Under the pieces are notes generated by a model that ran no database searches, was not told the origin of the DNA, and saw only the letters and a list, made by a program, of their open reading frames with translations. Of a stretch of DNA of 64,000 bases, positions 43,553 to 52,245 are shown piece by piece (position 1 is the stretch's first letter; every line of letters starts with the position of its first letter). A program made the translations under genes and the position numbers. The stretch is taken from the NCBI RefSeq assembly GCF_003259375.1, contig NZ_QLLN01000002.1, positions 62,001 through 126,000 on the forward strand, read 5' to 3'. The DNA comes from Arenibacter echinorum. GTDB taxonomy: Bacteria; Bacteroidota; Bacteroidia; Flavobacteriales; Flavobacteriaceae.

Positions 43553-44885
43553 TTTTGTTATATAGCGTTTTCCTTGTGATCTGCAGCAATTTGGCCGCTT
43601 TGGATTTATTAAAATTTGATTGTTTTAAGGCCTTTACTATTTGTTCCTTCTCATAATCGGCCTTGGAAAAGTTATCGACTTTAACGTTGCCTTCTTTGCT
43701 CCTATATACTTCTTTGGGCAAGGCCGCTTTCTCCACCATATCCCCGCTGGTCAATAAAACCGCCCTTTTTATAACGTTCTGTAATTCCCGTAGATTTCCT
43801 GGCCAATGATATTGCTTAAATATATCCTTTACATCCTCAGAAAAACCTTCTACCTTTTTTCCCAAGGATCGGTTGGCTTTTCGCAAAAAGAAATCGGCGA
43901 AAAGTGGTAGATCTTCGAAGCGTTCGTCCAAGGACGGAATTTCTACAGAAAATTCGTTGATCCTGTGAAAAAGGTCTTCCCTAAAACTACCGTTCTCAAC
44001 AGCCTCCGTAAGATCTTCGTTTGTGGCCGTTACAATACGGATATCTACCTCTATCTCTTTATTGCTGCCTACTCTTTTAATTTTTCTTTCCTGCAAGGCC
44101 CTTAACAACTGTATCTGGTTTTCATAAGAAAGGTTCCCTATTTCGTCCAAAAATAAGGTACCCCCATTGGCAGCTTCAAAATGACCTTTCTTATCCTCCA
44201 CGGCTCCAGTAAAACTCCCTTTGATATGCCCAAAAAATTCACTGGTTGCTATTTCCTTGGGAATGGCTCCACAATCCACAGCTACAAAACTGTGTTCTTT
44301 GCGCTTACTATTATCGTGTATTGCCCTGGCAGTTACCTCCTTCCCTGTCCCGCTTTCCCCGGTAATTAAAACGGACATGTCCGTTGGGGCCACCAGCTTT
44401 ATATACTCGTGCAGTTTTTTGGATGCCTCACTTATTCCAATGACAACCCTATCGTCCTGGGGCTCATCTAAAGTATTTTCAATCTTATTGCTCTCCTTTG
44501 GCTCACTATCCAATTGCCCCTTGGTCTCTTGGTTTAAGGCACTTTTAATCTGCATTAAAATTTCCTCTGGAGTAAAAGGTTTGGAAATGTAGTCGTAAGC
44601 ACCTTTTTTCATGGCCTCCACGGCAGAACCAACCTCAGCATAACCAGTCATCACAATCACCTGAGTCTTTGGATTTACCTCCTTGATATCGGATAACAGT
44701 TGTAGGCCATCATAATTAGGGAGACGCAAATCTGTCAATACTAGATTATAGGTGGTTGCCTTGAATTTGGTCTTGGCTTCCTGGGCTGTAAAACTAACGT
44801 CGACATCGTATCCGTTTCTAATCAAAAACTTTTGAAGCATTTGACAAAAAGCGGCGTCATCTTCAATGATAAGGAGTTTGGGCAT
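43527..44885 (-). CDS. NtrC-type sigma-54-dependent response regulator
   Basis: A 452-residue regulator. The receiver domain has Asp52 in LVLTDLRLPNYDG. The AAA+ domain shows Walker A GESGTGKE (176-183), the sigma-54 contact loop GSFTGA (223-228, Ser instead of Ala in GAFTGA) and Walker B GTLFLDE. The C-terminal Fis-type helix-turn-helix is NKSKAAKLLQITRKTLYNKI. It activates sigma-54 RNA polymerase promoters once phosphorylated. It overlaps the hybrid kinase gene tail to tail and lies upstream, on the same strand, of nothing; the three PepSY-like genes lie behind it. Confidence 0.93.
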   Translation of the reverse strand: MPKLLIIEDDAAFCQMLQKFLIRNGYDVDVSFTAQEAKTKFKATTYNLVLTDLRLPNYDGLQLLSDIKEVNPKTQVIVMTGYAEVGSAVEAMKKGAYDYISKPFTPEEILMQIKSALNQETKGQLDSEPKESNKIENTLDEPQDDRVVIGISEASKKLHEYIKLVAPTDMSVLITGESGTGKEVTARAIHDNSKRKEHSFVAVDCGAIPKEIATSEFFGHIKGSFTGAVEDKKGHFEAANGGTLFLDEIGNLSYENQIQLLRALQERKIKRVGSNKEIEVDIRIVTATNEDLTEAVENGSFREDLFHRINEFSVEIPSLDERFEDLPLFADFFLRKANRSLGKKVEGFSEDVKDIFKQYHWPGNLRELQNVIKRAVLLTSGDMVEKAALPKEVYRSKEGNVKVDNFSKADYEKEQIVKALKQSNFNKSKAAKLLQITRKTLYNKINHYNLDL

Positions 44886-44956
44886 ACCTTTCTATTACAA
44901 TTTACTATAGATAGTAAAAATACCATAAGAAAGTTAGTTGCCTTTAAAAAATTTCA

Positions 44957-44992
44957 TAAAAAAAGAGGGGGATTGAATAAACAATCCCCCTC
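44957..44992 (-). terminator. Intrinsic terminator of the first PepSY-like gene
   Basis: On the minus strand perfect arms GAGGGGGATTG and CAATCCCCCTC are followed by eight T residues. It lies 43 bp after the gene's stop. Confidence 0.92.
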
Positions 44993-45034
44993 TTACCAAA
45001 CCAACTTGATACAAAACAAATAATTCAAGTTTTA

Positions 45035-45337
45035 TTATAGTTCTATCCAATTACCGTCTTTATCGGCATACAAAGTACCTGTAGTACCGTCCTCCAAGGT
45101 TACTTCCAACTTATATTGCTCTTGCTTATTTACATAAGCCTTACTGATGGCCCCGGAAGGATAGTCAGTTGAAACAGCTGTTGAAACCGCTTCTGGCAAA
45201 TCACTTGTCTCTATTTCCGAGAAGTCGTCCTGAGCTATTGCAGTTTGTGTAGTTTCTAGGGCTACATCTTCACCTGCTTGAGCAAATGCGGTTAGACTTC
45301 CGAATGATAATACTGCTACAAAAAATAATTTTTTCAT
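45035..45337 (-). CDS. Small secreted PepSY-like protein, copy 1
   Basis: A 100-residue protein starting at MKKLFFVAV (ATG at 45337; another ATG three codons earlier). Signal peptide ends LTAFAQ. The mature part reads DFSEIETSDLPEAVSTAVSTDYPSGAISKAYV, then YKLEVTLEDGTTGTLYADKDGNWIEL. This is the compact PepSY/BLIP-like fold with one helix and strands ending in ADKDGNW. It is one of three tandem relatives (copies 2 and 3 at 45.7 and 46.4 kb) and has its own terminator. Function unknown; such proteins may bind peptides or inhibit enzymes in the periplasm. Confidence 0.85.
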   Translation of the reverse strand: MKKLFFVAVLSFGSLTAFAQAGEDVALETTQTAIAQDDFSEIETSDLPEAVSTAVSTDYPSGAISKAYVNKQEQYKLEVTLEDGTTGTLYADKDGNWIEL

Positions 45338-45460
45338 GATTTTCATTTTAATAGTTGAACTTGTTATATCTATTGAAAATATGATACCAAGATTCAACCA
45401 ATGCCATATTTAAATCTAAATACTTGTAAATGTGAGTGTTATGAAATGTGTATGGAAAAT

Positions 45461-45489
45461 TGAACTGTATAATTTTGGGTATTAAAATC
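45461..45489 (-). promoter_or_regulatory. Shared upstream box of PepSY-like copy 1
   Basis: On the plus strand AACTGTATAATTTTGGGTAT is nearly repeated at 46131-46150 (AACTGTGTAATAATGGGTAT), with TTAAA after both. It lies about 120 bp before the start of copy 1. See copy 2 for the twin. Confidence 0.55.
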
Positions 45490-45644
45490 TTTTAATGGGT
45501 AAAAACTAAACACTCTGTCCTTTATATAATTTTTATATTCGAAAACAGATTCCTTATTACTCAATAATTAATTGTGTAAAGTCGCTAATCAAATGATTAG
45601 ACTATCAAGTGAGTGACATACTTCAACCTAGAAAATACCAGAAA

Positions 45645-45675
45645 CAAAAAATGGGATCGTTAAAACAATCCCATT
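45645..45675 (-). terminator. Intrinsic terminator of PepSY-like copy 2
   Basis: On the minus strand arms TGGGATTGTT and AACGATCCCA (one mismatch) are followed by TTTTTTG. It lies about 40 bp after the stop of copy 2. Confidence 0.8.
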
Positions 45676-45714
45676 ATCATTGGACATTCCAATAATATCA
45701 TAAATTAGCACATC

Positions 45715-46017
45715 CTATCTTTCTATCCAATCTCCATCCTTATCGGCATATATAGTACCGCTATTCCCTTCCTTCAATATTATATCCAACCTGAATTGTC
45801 GGGAATTGTTCATATACGCCTTATTGATTACCGCCGAAGGATAATATGTGTCTATTGCCTTGGTCACTGCTTCGGGCAATTCTGCAGCCCCTATTTCGGA
45901 GAATTTATCTTGGGCAACACTCATCTCCGTAACCGCCCCCTTAACTACTTTGTTCTCCTGTCCACAGGCGGTTAAACTTGTTATTGATAATGCAATTCCA
46001 AAAAATAGCTTTCTCAT
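45715..46017 (-). CDS. Small PepSY-like lipoprotein, copy 2
   Basis: A 100-residue protein from the ATG at 46017 (MRKLFFGIAL), same length as copy 1. The signal ends SLTACGQ, a lipobox, so this copy is lipidated whereas copy 1 is soluble. The mature part DKFSEIGAAELPEAVTKAIDTYYPSAVINKAYM and GTIYADKDGDWIER aligns throughout with copy 1. Lipid anchoring of one copy and not the others suggests different locations of the same fold. It has its own terminator and upstream box. Confidence 0.85.
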   Translation of the reverse strand: MRKLFFGIALSITSLTACGQENKVVKGAVTEMSVAQDKFSEIGAAELPEAVTKAIDTYYPSAVINKAYMNNSRQFRLDIILKEGNSGTIYADKDGDWIER

Positions 46018-46129
46018 GATTCCAATTTTAATGATTATTACCATTACCAATGGAAAAACAATACCGAAATCATTAAAACGCCTCATTTACTTGACTTTCA
46101 ATAACTTAAAGAACATTTGTTATTATACT

Positions 46130-46158
46130 GAAACTGTGTAATAATGGGTATTAAAGCA
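46130..46158 (-). promoter_or_regulatory. Shared upstream box of PepSY-like copy 2
   Basis: Twin of the box at 45461-45489, again about 115 bp before the start codon. Homology continues downstream (TAAAT..GGC.TT and GGTAT..T.TTT on the minus strand), so either a regulatory site is conserved or the whole promoter was duplicated with the gene. Confidence 0.55.
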
Positions 46159-46376
46159 TTCAATTGTGTTAAAATTACACACCATGACCACAGTCGGGAC
46201 AAACAGATCTAACGTAAAAACCCGTGTAAAGCACCAAATACAACAACGTTTATACGCCGCTTCCACTAAACACTAATAATAGCATTGGGAGCCACTTCCC
46301 TATAGAAACGCATAAGGGCCACCATACGGTAGCCCTGCTAATTCAAATAACTCATATAACTCACTTTACCAATGTA

Positions 46377-46688
46377 TTACATGTCTATCCAGTTGCCTTC
46401 AGCATCGGCGTATAATTCGGAATTGGTTCCATCGGAAAAAGTAACCTCCAACTTATATTCAGCTTCCTCATTTACATACGCCTTGTTTATTACCGCTCCA
46501 GCATGATCTTTCTCCAAAGCCTTTGTAATTGTGTCAGGCAACTGATCAACGTCTATTTCAGTAAAATCTTGAGCCATAATTATTTCCATAATTCCATCGT
46601 GAAAAATAGGAGGGGTGGCCAAAACTGGACTTAAACTTCCCATTGCCATCGCTGTGGCAAAAACCAAGCTTTTCATATCATTTTTCAT
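46377..46688 (-). CDS. Small secreted PepSY-like protein, copy 3
   Basis: A 103-residue protein (ATG at 46688, or MKSLVFATAM at 46676). The signal ends LATPPIF or nearby. The mature part QDFTEIDVDQLPDTITKALEKDHAGAVINKAYVNEEAEYKLEVTFSDG, then ELYADAEGNWIDM, is the same fold as copies 1 and 2 but more diverged. I do not see the shared upstream box before this copy. It follows the DUF4301 terminator. Confidence 0.83.
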   Translation of the reverse strand: MKNDMKSLVFATAMAMGSLSPVLATPPIFHDGIMEIIMAQDFTEIDVDQLPDTITKALEKDHAGAVINKAYVNEEAEYKLEVTFSDGTNSELYADAEGNWIDM

Positions 46689-46849
46689 ATCTCTAATGTT
46701 TTGTGTGAATACTATTTGTTTCTCACAGGACACAGAAGGAAAATTGTGCCAACATATAAAATTGAACAATTTTAGGTTCAATATATTGATAATCAATAAT
46801 TTACAATATTTTTAGCATCTATAATGAATGTGTAAATATGTATAGCACC

Positions 46850-46882
46850 ACAAAAAGTGTATAAAAGTTATACACTTTTTGA
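46850..46882 (-). terminator. Intrinsic terminator after DUF4301
   Basis: Perfect 13-bp arms AAAAAGTGTATAA and TTATACACTTTTT with a 3-nt loop; the minus strand ends in T residues. It closes the pnuC-kinase-DUF4301 operon, about 85 bp after the stop. Confidence 0.88.
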
Positions 46883-46966
46883 GTACAATACCTGATATAT
46901 TTGATTGAAATGGAAAATCCACCTAGCAACAGAAGTCAAAGATAATCCAATTTGTTGACCACAAAT

Positions 46967-48505
46967 CTATTTTACCTGATGAGCAGGTTTCAGTAGGTCG
47001 TTCACCGTTTTTACAGGATTAAAGGTCACCAAGGGAACCTCCACAAAAATAGTATTCCAAAAGGCCATGGCACCGTTCCATAGACCAGGTAACTCCAAAG
47101 CCTTTAGATCCTTGCCTTCTTTGGTTTTTTGGGTGATAAAACCTTGTTTGGCGTCTACAAAATTGAGTAAATTAAATTTCTCCCCCTTATAATTTTTAAC
47201 CCCACAGACCAAATCTACCGGATTAAAATGGGTAGAGTTCTTTAAGATATCGACCTGTGCGGGATTATCCATGTCCACTTGTGCAGATTCAATAATTTGA
47301 AGAGAAATATGATCGTGGGCATCCCTTATCCAAAATGGACCACCTCCAGGTTCGCCTTCATTTTTGACCATTCCACAAATACGAATTGGACGGTTAATCT
47401 TATCCTTCAAAATTTCTATTTGTTGCCCTATACTAAAACCACCGAATTTATCTGAGAATCGGACATTTAAATCCTTTTCAAGAAACGATTTTATAGTTTC
47501 CAATAATTCGGAAGTTAAATTATCACCATCCAATAACTTGGCATATTCAAAAGCCTTGTTTTGTAATTCCAACAACAGTCCGGCCAATATCTTTTTGCTT
47601 CTGGCAACATCGTCGGAAAATCTTGGAACTACTACATTATCTATATTCTTTATAAAAATAATGTCCGCATCCTGCTCGTTAAGGTTCTCTATCAATGACC
47701 CATGACCGGCTGGTCTGAATAATAAGGAACCATCGGAATTCCTGAACGGCTTATTGTCCAAAGTTACAGCGATAGTGTCCGTGGAGGGTTTCTGGAAGGA
47801 ATAATTTACCGTAAAGGAAGTTGTAGCCTCCTTTGTCACCCTCTCCCCAGCAGTCTTAAATTCCTTGTTGAACATTTCGCCATGCTGTTCAGAAATGGTA
47901 AAATGTAAATTTGCCTCGTTATTCACCTGGGCATAGGCAACAGCCTCCTTTAAATGTTCCTCGAAAGGCGTGGCGGTATGCTTGCCATAGTCGTGAAAGG
48001 GCAAAAGGCCTTTCGGGTAAATTCCGAAATCCAAGCCTTCGGACAATAACATCTCCTTTACAAAGAGATACTTTTCCTCATCCTTGGAGCTTGTCTTACC
48101 AGCAATCCGTTTTTGAATAAGGTCATAAAAGGCAAAATTTTTGTACCCATCAAAAAAGGCTTTAACATCCTTGTCCTTGGTCCTATCCAAATAGGCCTCA
48201 AACTTTTCGACTTTGGGATCATAGGTGTCCAAGAAATTGAACATAGCCTTGAACATTCGGGATGCCGCACCTGAAGCCGGCACAAATTTTAGAAGTGAAA
48301 TCTTCTTTATTGCATCCTCAAATTTTTTAATGAACTTTTGTTCCTCTACCTCGGAAAATTTAGAAATGCCATCGGATACTACCGCGGCCTTTTCCAATCT
48401 CACGAAAGGAATACCCTCCTTAAATGTCTCAATTTGACCAAGAACTTTTTCTTTAGAAATACCCTTCTTTTCTAATTGTTTTTTGTCTGCTTCCGTTAAT
48501 TCCAT
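46967..48505 (-). CDS. DUF4301 family protein
   Basis: A 512-residue cytoplasmic protein. It shows FVPASGAASRMFKAMFNFLDTY and GLLPFHDYGKHTATPFEEHLKEAV, LLFRPAGHGSLIENLNEQDADIIFIKNIDNVV, and ICGMVKNEGEPGGGPFWIRD. The pattern PASGAASRM and PAGHGSL suggests a nucleotide-sugar or nucleotidyltransferase-like fold, but the family has no known activity. Its ATG overlaps the kinase stop by one base (TAATG), so it is translationally coupled to the nicotinamide riboside kinase-like gene. A strong terminator follows. Confidence 0.87.
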   Translation of the reverse strand: MELTEADKKQLEKKGISKEKVLGQIETFKEGIPFVRLEKAAVVSDGISKFSEVEEQKFIKKFEDAIKKISLLKFVPASGAASRMFKAMFNFLDTYDPKVEKFEAYLDRTKDKDVKAFFDGYKNFAFYDLIQKRIAGKTSSKDEEKYLFVKEMLLSEGLDFGIYPKGLLPFHDYGKHTATPFEEHLKEAVAYAQVNNEANLHFTISEQHGEMFNKEFKTAGERVTKEATTSFTVNYSFQKPSTDTIAVTLDNKPFRNSDGSLLFRPAGHGSLIENLNEQDADIIFIKNIDNVVVPRFSDDVARSKKILAGLLLELQNKAFEYAKLLDGDNLTSELLETIKSFLEKDLNVRFSDKFGGFSIGQQIEILKDKINRPIRICGMVKNEGEPGGGPFWIRDAHDHISLQIIESAQVDMDNPAQVDILKNSTHFNPVDLVCGVKNYKGEKFNLLNFVDAKQGFITQKTKEGKDLKALELPGLWNGAMAFWNTIFVEVPLVTFNPVKTVNDLLKPAHQVK

Positions 48506-49068
48506 TATTTTCTTAGTAGTTGGTTAATGTAGTTCTGGGCCGTCGTCAGCCTTGTTTTTTTATCACCCTTTAAGATAATAAAATTCCTGTTATATTTTTC
48601 CAAAGTATCCTTGAAATAAAGAAACATTCGTTCACGGTCATTTGGTTTATCCCTTAAATCGTCTTTTTCCCAAGGAATGTCTATATAGGTCAGAAAATAG
48701 ATATCGTAAGTATTCTGTAACGCGTATGCCTCCAAAACCGGATTACAATATCCCAAATAGTAGGCTTCGGAATAAACTTTGGTCTCCAGAAGATCAGTAT
48801 CGCATATTAAAACTTCATTGGCCTTTTTGGTCAGGGAATTTTCCAATTTGATCTGCCCTTCAGCGATGGGCAATAAATCTTTTGGCTCACAAGTTTTCCC
48901 TTCCCTATCCCATTTATCCTGAAGGTATTCACGAGCATATTCTGGCACCCAAACGGTATTGTAATGCTTGGCTAAATCTTGGGACAAGGTTGTTTTTCCA
49001 GTAGATTCCGGACCAAATAATACTACTTTAACAATACTTGAGGGCTCTTGTTTAAACTTTTCTTCCAT
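48505..49068 (-). CDS. NadR-type P-loop kinase (ribosylnicotinamide kinase-like)
   Basis: A 187-residue kinase. The P-loop is VVLFGPESTGKTTLSQDLAKHY (about 16-37), then VPEYAREYLQDKW and LICDTDLLETKVYSEAYY. This is the C-terminal kinase domain of NadR on its own: nicotinamide riboside to NMN. It overlaps the PnuC gene by 46 bp upstream and DUF4301 by 1 bp downstream. The pairing with PnuC, whose substrate is trapped by phosphorylation, supports NR uptake. Confidence 0.87.
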   Translation of the reverse strand: MEEKFKQEPSSIVKVVLFGPESTGKTTLSQDLAKHYNTVWVPEYAREYLQDKWDREGKTCEPKDLLPIAEGQIKLENSLTKKANEVLICDTDLLETKVYSEAYYLGYCNPVLEAYALQNTYDIYFLTYIDIPWEKDDLRDKPNDRERMFLYFKDTLEKYNRNFIILKGDKKTRLTTAQNYINQLLRK

Positions 49069-49661
49069 GCAAGGTATCCGAAAATGGCAATAATAGTGAA
49101 CAATAAATATTGTAGAGATGTAAATATAAGTCCTTTATAAAGATATAATGGAACGGATATTACATCGCCGATAATCCAATATACCCAATTTTCAAGTTTT
49201 TTCTTGGCCATGAGCCACATGCCAACAAAGAAAACGGCAGTTGTGAAGGTATCCACATAAGCTGTCCAGCTATCCAACTTATCGAATACCACATATACCA
49301 AAACAACAAATAAAATAGTAGCAACAAATAAAACAACTGTCCATTTTTTCTCTTTGGCATTCGTTGTTGTTATGGGAATAAAATGGGTCTCATCTACCTT
49401 TCTGGTCCAAATATACCATCCGTAGACACTCATTGTGAAATAGTAGGCATTGATAAGCATATCTCCCAATAACCCAAAAACAAAAAGGATATATACGAAC
49501 AACCCGGTGCTAATGATTCCTGTGGGAAAAACCAGTATATTCTCCCGCATGGAGTACCAAACACTTAAAAATCCGAAAAATACCCCTACCATTTCCAAAA
49601 TTATCAAATGGACGGGAATATCTTGGTATTGGGCAAAAATCCAATCAAAAAAGGGGCTCAT
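49023..49661 (-). CDS. pnuC: PnuC-family nicotinamide riboside transporter
   Basis: A 212-residue inner-membrane protein with about seven helices. The family stretch SVYGWYIWTRK carries the W-x-x-W motif; later come FVGMWLMAKKKLENWVYWIIGDVISVPLYLYKG and a C-terminal WKK. PnuC facilitators move nicotinamide riboside; the close relative PnuT moves thiamin. The adjacent NadR-type kinase favours the former. No TPP motif is seen in the 335 bp upstream, so thiamin transport is less likely, although a TPP-controlled receptor lies 8 kb away. Confidence 0.88.
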   Translation of the reverse strand: MSPFFDWIFAQYQDIPVHLIILEMVGVFFGFLSVWYSMRENILVFPTGIISTGLFVYILFVFGLLGDMLINAYYFTMSVYGWYIWTRKVDETHFIPITTTNAKEKKWTVVLFVATILFVVLVYVVFDKLDSWTAYVDTFTTAVFFVGMWLMAKKKLENWVYWIIGDVISVPLYLYKGLIFTSLQYLLFTIIAIFGYLAWKKSLNKSPQVLLK

Positions 49662-49996
49662 AGTTACTCCGGTCAGATTTTACATTTTTTATACTTATCA
49701 AACCACTTTCCAACAATTCAAATGAAGATTTCTTTCCACATTCAACCGCTGCCTAAGTCCTGAAGATACATACATTAATCAATAGGTCTCCTTTTGGTGA
49801 TTTCCTTAAGGCTTTAGTAAAGTAATCTTGACCAAAAATAACTTTTCCCATTATAAATCTTAGGATTTATCAGGAAAAATACTTTTGAATTGATAGGTGT
49901 ATCACATCTATTCCCAAACAAGAGAATTAACTTAACCCATAACTGTATAGTAGTAATATCGGCTTGGATAAGGCTGCCCGTATAGATTCCGAACCA
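49662..49996. other. Intergenic region upstream of pnuC, no gene seen
   Basis: 335 bp between two minus-strand genes. It holds the end of the phosphopantetheinyl transferase message and the pnuC promoter. I see no TPP or NAD-type riboswitch core motif, no reading frame and no strong terminator. Confidence 0.5.
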
Positions 49997-50629
49997 CTAA
50001 TTTTTAATGGCATACACACAGGTATATCCCTCGAACTCCGAAAATATAATATTGTAATGAGAGGATTTTCCCTTGTATAGAATAGTACCCGTAGTCTCCG
50101 AGTCGGACAAAGAAAAATCCGTAATATCTATATGGTGTAAAAAACTTAGGCCGTGTTGGGCATATATCTTGTAAAGGGATTCCTTGGCGCCCCAAACAAT
50201 AGTAAGTTTTCTTACCAGGGCATCCGCATTTGCCACGGTTTTATATTCCTCCAAAGGAGTATACTTGTTGGCTATCCTTAGAATCTTATCGCGCTGCATT
50301 TCAATATCAACACCCACCTCTTTGGTGTCCGAAATAATAATTCCTGTAAATTCGTGGGAATGTGTAATGGAGATGAATTTGCCATCGGTCAAATGAGGTT
50401 TGCCCGCATCATCGTAAAATAAATCATGATCAACATAGCCCTCAACCGCCATTAAATGTCTTATACTCAAGAAACCCCTTCTATGCAATTCCGATTTCAT
50501 CCCCATCATACGTTTTTGGCAATGCGGGGTAAGCACAACCCCTTCAGAAAGTTGAGATTCCGTTTCTTCAACTTTCCAAATCAAGACTTTAGCGTTATCC
50601 TCAACTGTTATTGTTTTGTAAAGAGGCAT
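49997..50629 (-). CDS. 4'-phosphopantetheinyl transferase (Sfp superfamily)
   Basis: A 210-residue enzyme that attaches the CoA-derived arm to carrier proteins. The magnesium-binding EVGVDIEMQRDKI and the catalytic helix WGAKESLYKIYAQHG (with conserved Lys and Glu) are present, along with FISITHSHEFTGIII. Length and order fit the Sfp/EntD group rather than the short AcpS. No carrier-protein genes are nearby, so the target is unknown. It is divergent from ahcY. Confidence 0.9.
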   Translation of the reverse strand: MPLYKTITVEDNAKVLIWKVEETESQLSEGVVLTPHCQKRMMGMKSELHRRGFLSIRHLMAVEGYVDHDLFYDDAGKPHLTDGKFISITHSHEFTGIIISDTKEVGVDIEMQRDKILRIANKYTPLEEYKTVANADALVRKLTIVWGAKESLYKIYAQHGLSFLHHIDITDFSLSDSETTGTILYKGKSSHYNIIFSEFEGYTCVYAIKN

Positions 50630-50649
50630 TAGATTATTTAAGTTATTAC

Positions 50650-50657
50650 TACCTTTG
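50650..50657 (+). promoter_or_regulatory. Candidate -7 element (TACCTTTG) for ahcY
   Basis: TACCTTTG fits TAnnTTTG, about 160 bp before ahcY; a second TATTTTTG at 50750-50757 lies 62 bp before. Either could start the transcript. I do not recognise a SAH or SAM riboswitch core in the leader. Confidence 0.35.
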
Positions 50658-50818
50658 CAAATGCAAAAAATAAGAATATTGTTCTATTACTAAAATAAAA
50701 ATAAAAAAGGAGAAGAAATAGGCTAATCGAAGATATTCTTGATTTATATTATTTTTGATCTATCACTCCGATTTATTTTAATACGCATTTGAACAACTAA
50801 TTATAACAAATAAAATTT

Positions 50819-52135
50819 ATGAGTACTAAAACCATTCCTTACGTACCCTATAAAGTAAAAGATATTGGCTTGGCCAAATGGGGAAGAAAAGAAATTGAGC
50901 TTGCCGAAGCCGAAATGCCCGGACTTATGTCCTTAAGGGAAGAGTACGGAAAAGAACAGCCCCTTAAAGGCGCCCGTATTGCCGGGTGTTTGCATATGAC
51001 CATACAAACAGCTGTACTTATTGAGACCTTGGTAGCCCTTGGCGCAGAGGTAACTTGGAGTTCCTGTAATATTTTCTCTACCCAAGATCAGGCTGCAGCT
51101 GCTATCGCCGCTGCCGGGGTACCTGTATATGCATGGAAGGGAATGAACGAAGAAGAATTTAATTGGGCCATTGAACAGACCTTGTTTTTCGGGGAAGATC
51201 GCCAACCCTTAAACATGATCTTGGATGACGGAGGAGATCTTACCAATATGGTATTGGACAAATACCCAGAATTGGCCTCAGGTATCAAAGGCCTTTCCGA
51301 AGAGACTACCACTGGTGTTCATAGACTATATGAAAGGGTAAAAAAAGGAACCTTGCCAATGCCCGCCATCAATGTTAACGATTCTGTAACCAAATCCAAA
51401 TTCGACAACAAATACGGTTGTAGGGAAAGTGCTGTAGATGCTATCAGGAGGGCTACGGATACAATGCTTGCAGGTAAAAGAATTGTAGTTGCCGGATATG
51501 GCGATGTAGGAAAAGGTACGGCAGCATCTTTCAAAGGTGCAGGTTCTATTGTTACGGTTACCGAAATTGATCCTATTTGTGCGCTACAGGCAGCTATGGA
51601 CGGATTTGAGGTAAAGAAAATGGATACAGTTATTGGAAATGCGGACATCGTAATTACCACTACTGGAAATAAGGATATTATCCAATCGCAGCATTTTAAA
51701 GCTATGAAAGACAAAGTCATAGTTTGTAATATTGGCCATTTCGACAATGAAATAGACATGGCATGGTTGAACAAGAATTATGGCCATACCAAAGATGAAA
51801 TAAAACCACAGGTTGACAAATATACCCTTGAAGGAAAGGATATAATTGTTTTGGCCGAAGGTAGATTGGTAAACTTGGGATGTGCTACCGGACATCCAAG
51901 TTTTGTAATGAGCAACTCGTTCACCAACCAAACCTTGGCTCAAATGGAACTTTGGAACCATAGTGACAAATACAACAATGACGTATATATGCTTCCAAAA
52001 CATTTGGACGAAAAAGTGGCCGCTTTGCACCTTTCCCGATTGGGAGTGGAATTGGAAACTTTAAGACCGGAACAGGCAGAATATATAGGGGTAACCGTTG
52101 AAGGTCCTTTTAAGCCCGATTATTACAGGTACTAG
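50819..52135 (+). CDS. ahcY: Adenosylhomocysteinase
   Basis: A 438-residue NAD-dependent enzyme that splits S-adenosylhomocysteine into adenosine and homocysteine, clearing the product of SAM methyltransferases. It shows [42 protein letters not shown] and NKYGCRES (substrate site), [21 protein letters not shown] (NAD-binding), and the C-terminal FKPDYYRY with the Lys and Tyr reaching the neighbouring subunit. All family elements are intact. Followed by a strong terminator. Confidence 0.97.
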   Translation: MSTKTIPYVPYKVKDIGLAKWGRKEIELAEAEMPGLMSLREEYGKEQPLKGARIAGCLHMTIQTAVLIETLVALGAEVTWSSCNIFSTQDQAAAAIAAAGVPVYAWKGMNEEEFNWAIEQTLFFGEDRQPLNMILDDGGDLTNMVLDKYPELASGIKGLSEETTTGVHRLYERVKKGTLPMPAINVNDSVTKSKFDNKYGCRESAVDAIRRATDTMLAGKRIVVAGYGDVGKGTAASFKGAGSIVTVTEIDPICALQAAMDGFEVKKMDTVIGNADIVITTTGNKDIIQSQHFKAMKDKVIVCNIGHFDNEIDMAWLNKNYGHTKDEIKPQVDKYTLEGKDIIVLAEGRLVNLGCATGHPSFVMSNSFTNQTLAQMELWNHSDKYNNDVYMLPKHLDEKVAALHLSRLGVELETLRPEQAEYIGVTVEGPFKPDYYRY

Positions 52136-52183
52136 TCTCCATTCTTGTTTGGAAAGATCTAAGAATCCATTTTAATACAAAAC

Positions 52184-52230
52184 CAAAATCCTTATCACAC
52201 TCAAACAGATAAGGATTTTGATTTTTTAAT
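52184..52230 (+). terminator. Intrinsic terminator after ahcY
   Basis: Perfect 13-bp arms CAAAATCCTTATC and GATAAGGATTTTG with an 11-nt loop, followed by ATTTTTTAATT. Confidence 0.93.
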
Positions 52231-52245
52231 TCCTACATCAACTTG

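Noticed and set aside
45347-45460. A sigma-54 promoter upstream of the first PepSY-like gene (TGGCATTGGTTGAATC on the minus strand)
   Set aside because: A TGGCA-type -24 half is present, but no GC-containing -12 half lies at the required distance, and copy 2 does not preserve it.
49662-49996. A TPP or NAD riboswitch upstream of pnuC
   Set aside because: No CTGAGA, ATACCC or GGTAATGC-type core motifs and no recognisable NAD aptamer elements were seen in the gap.
50638-50818. A SAH or SAM riboswitch upstream of ahcY
   Set aside because: The leader is AT-rich and shows no conserved aptamer core or long stem that I can recognise.
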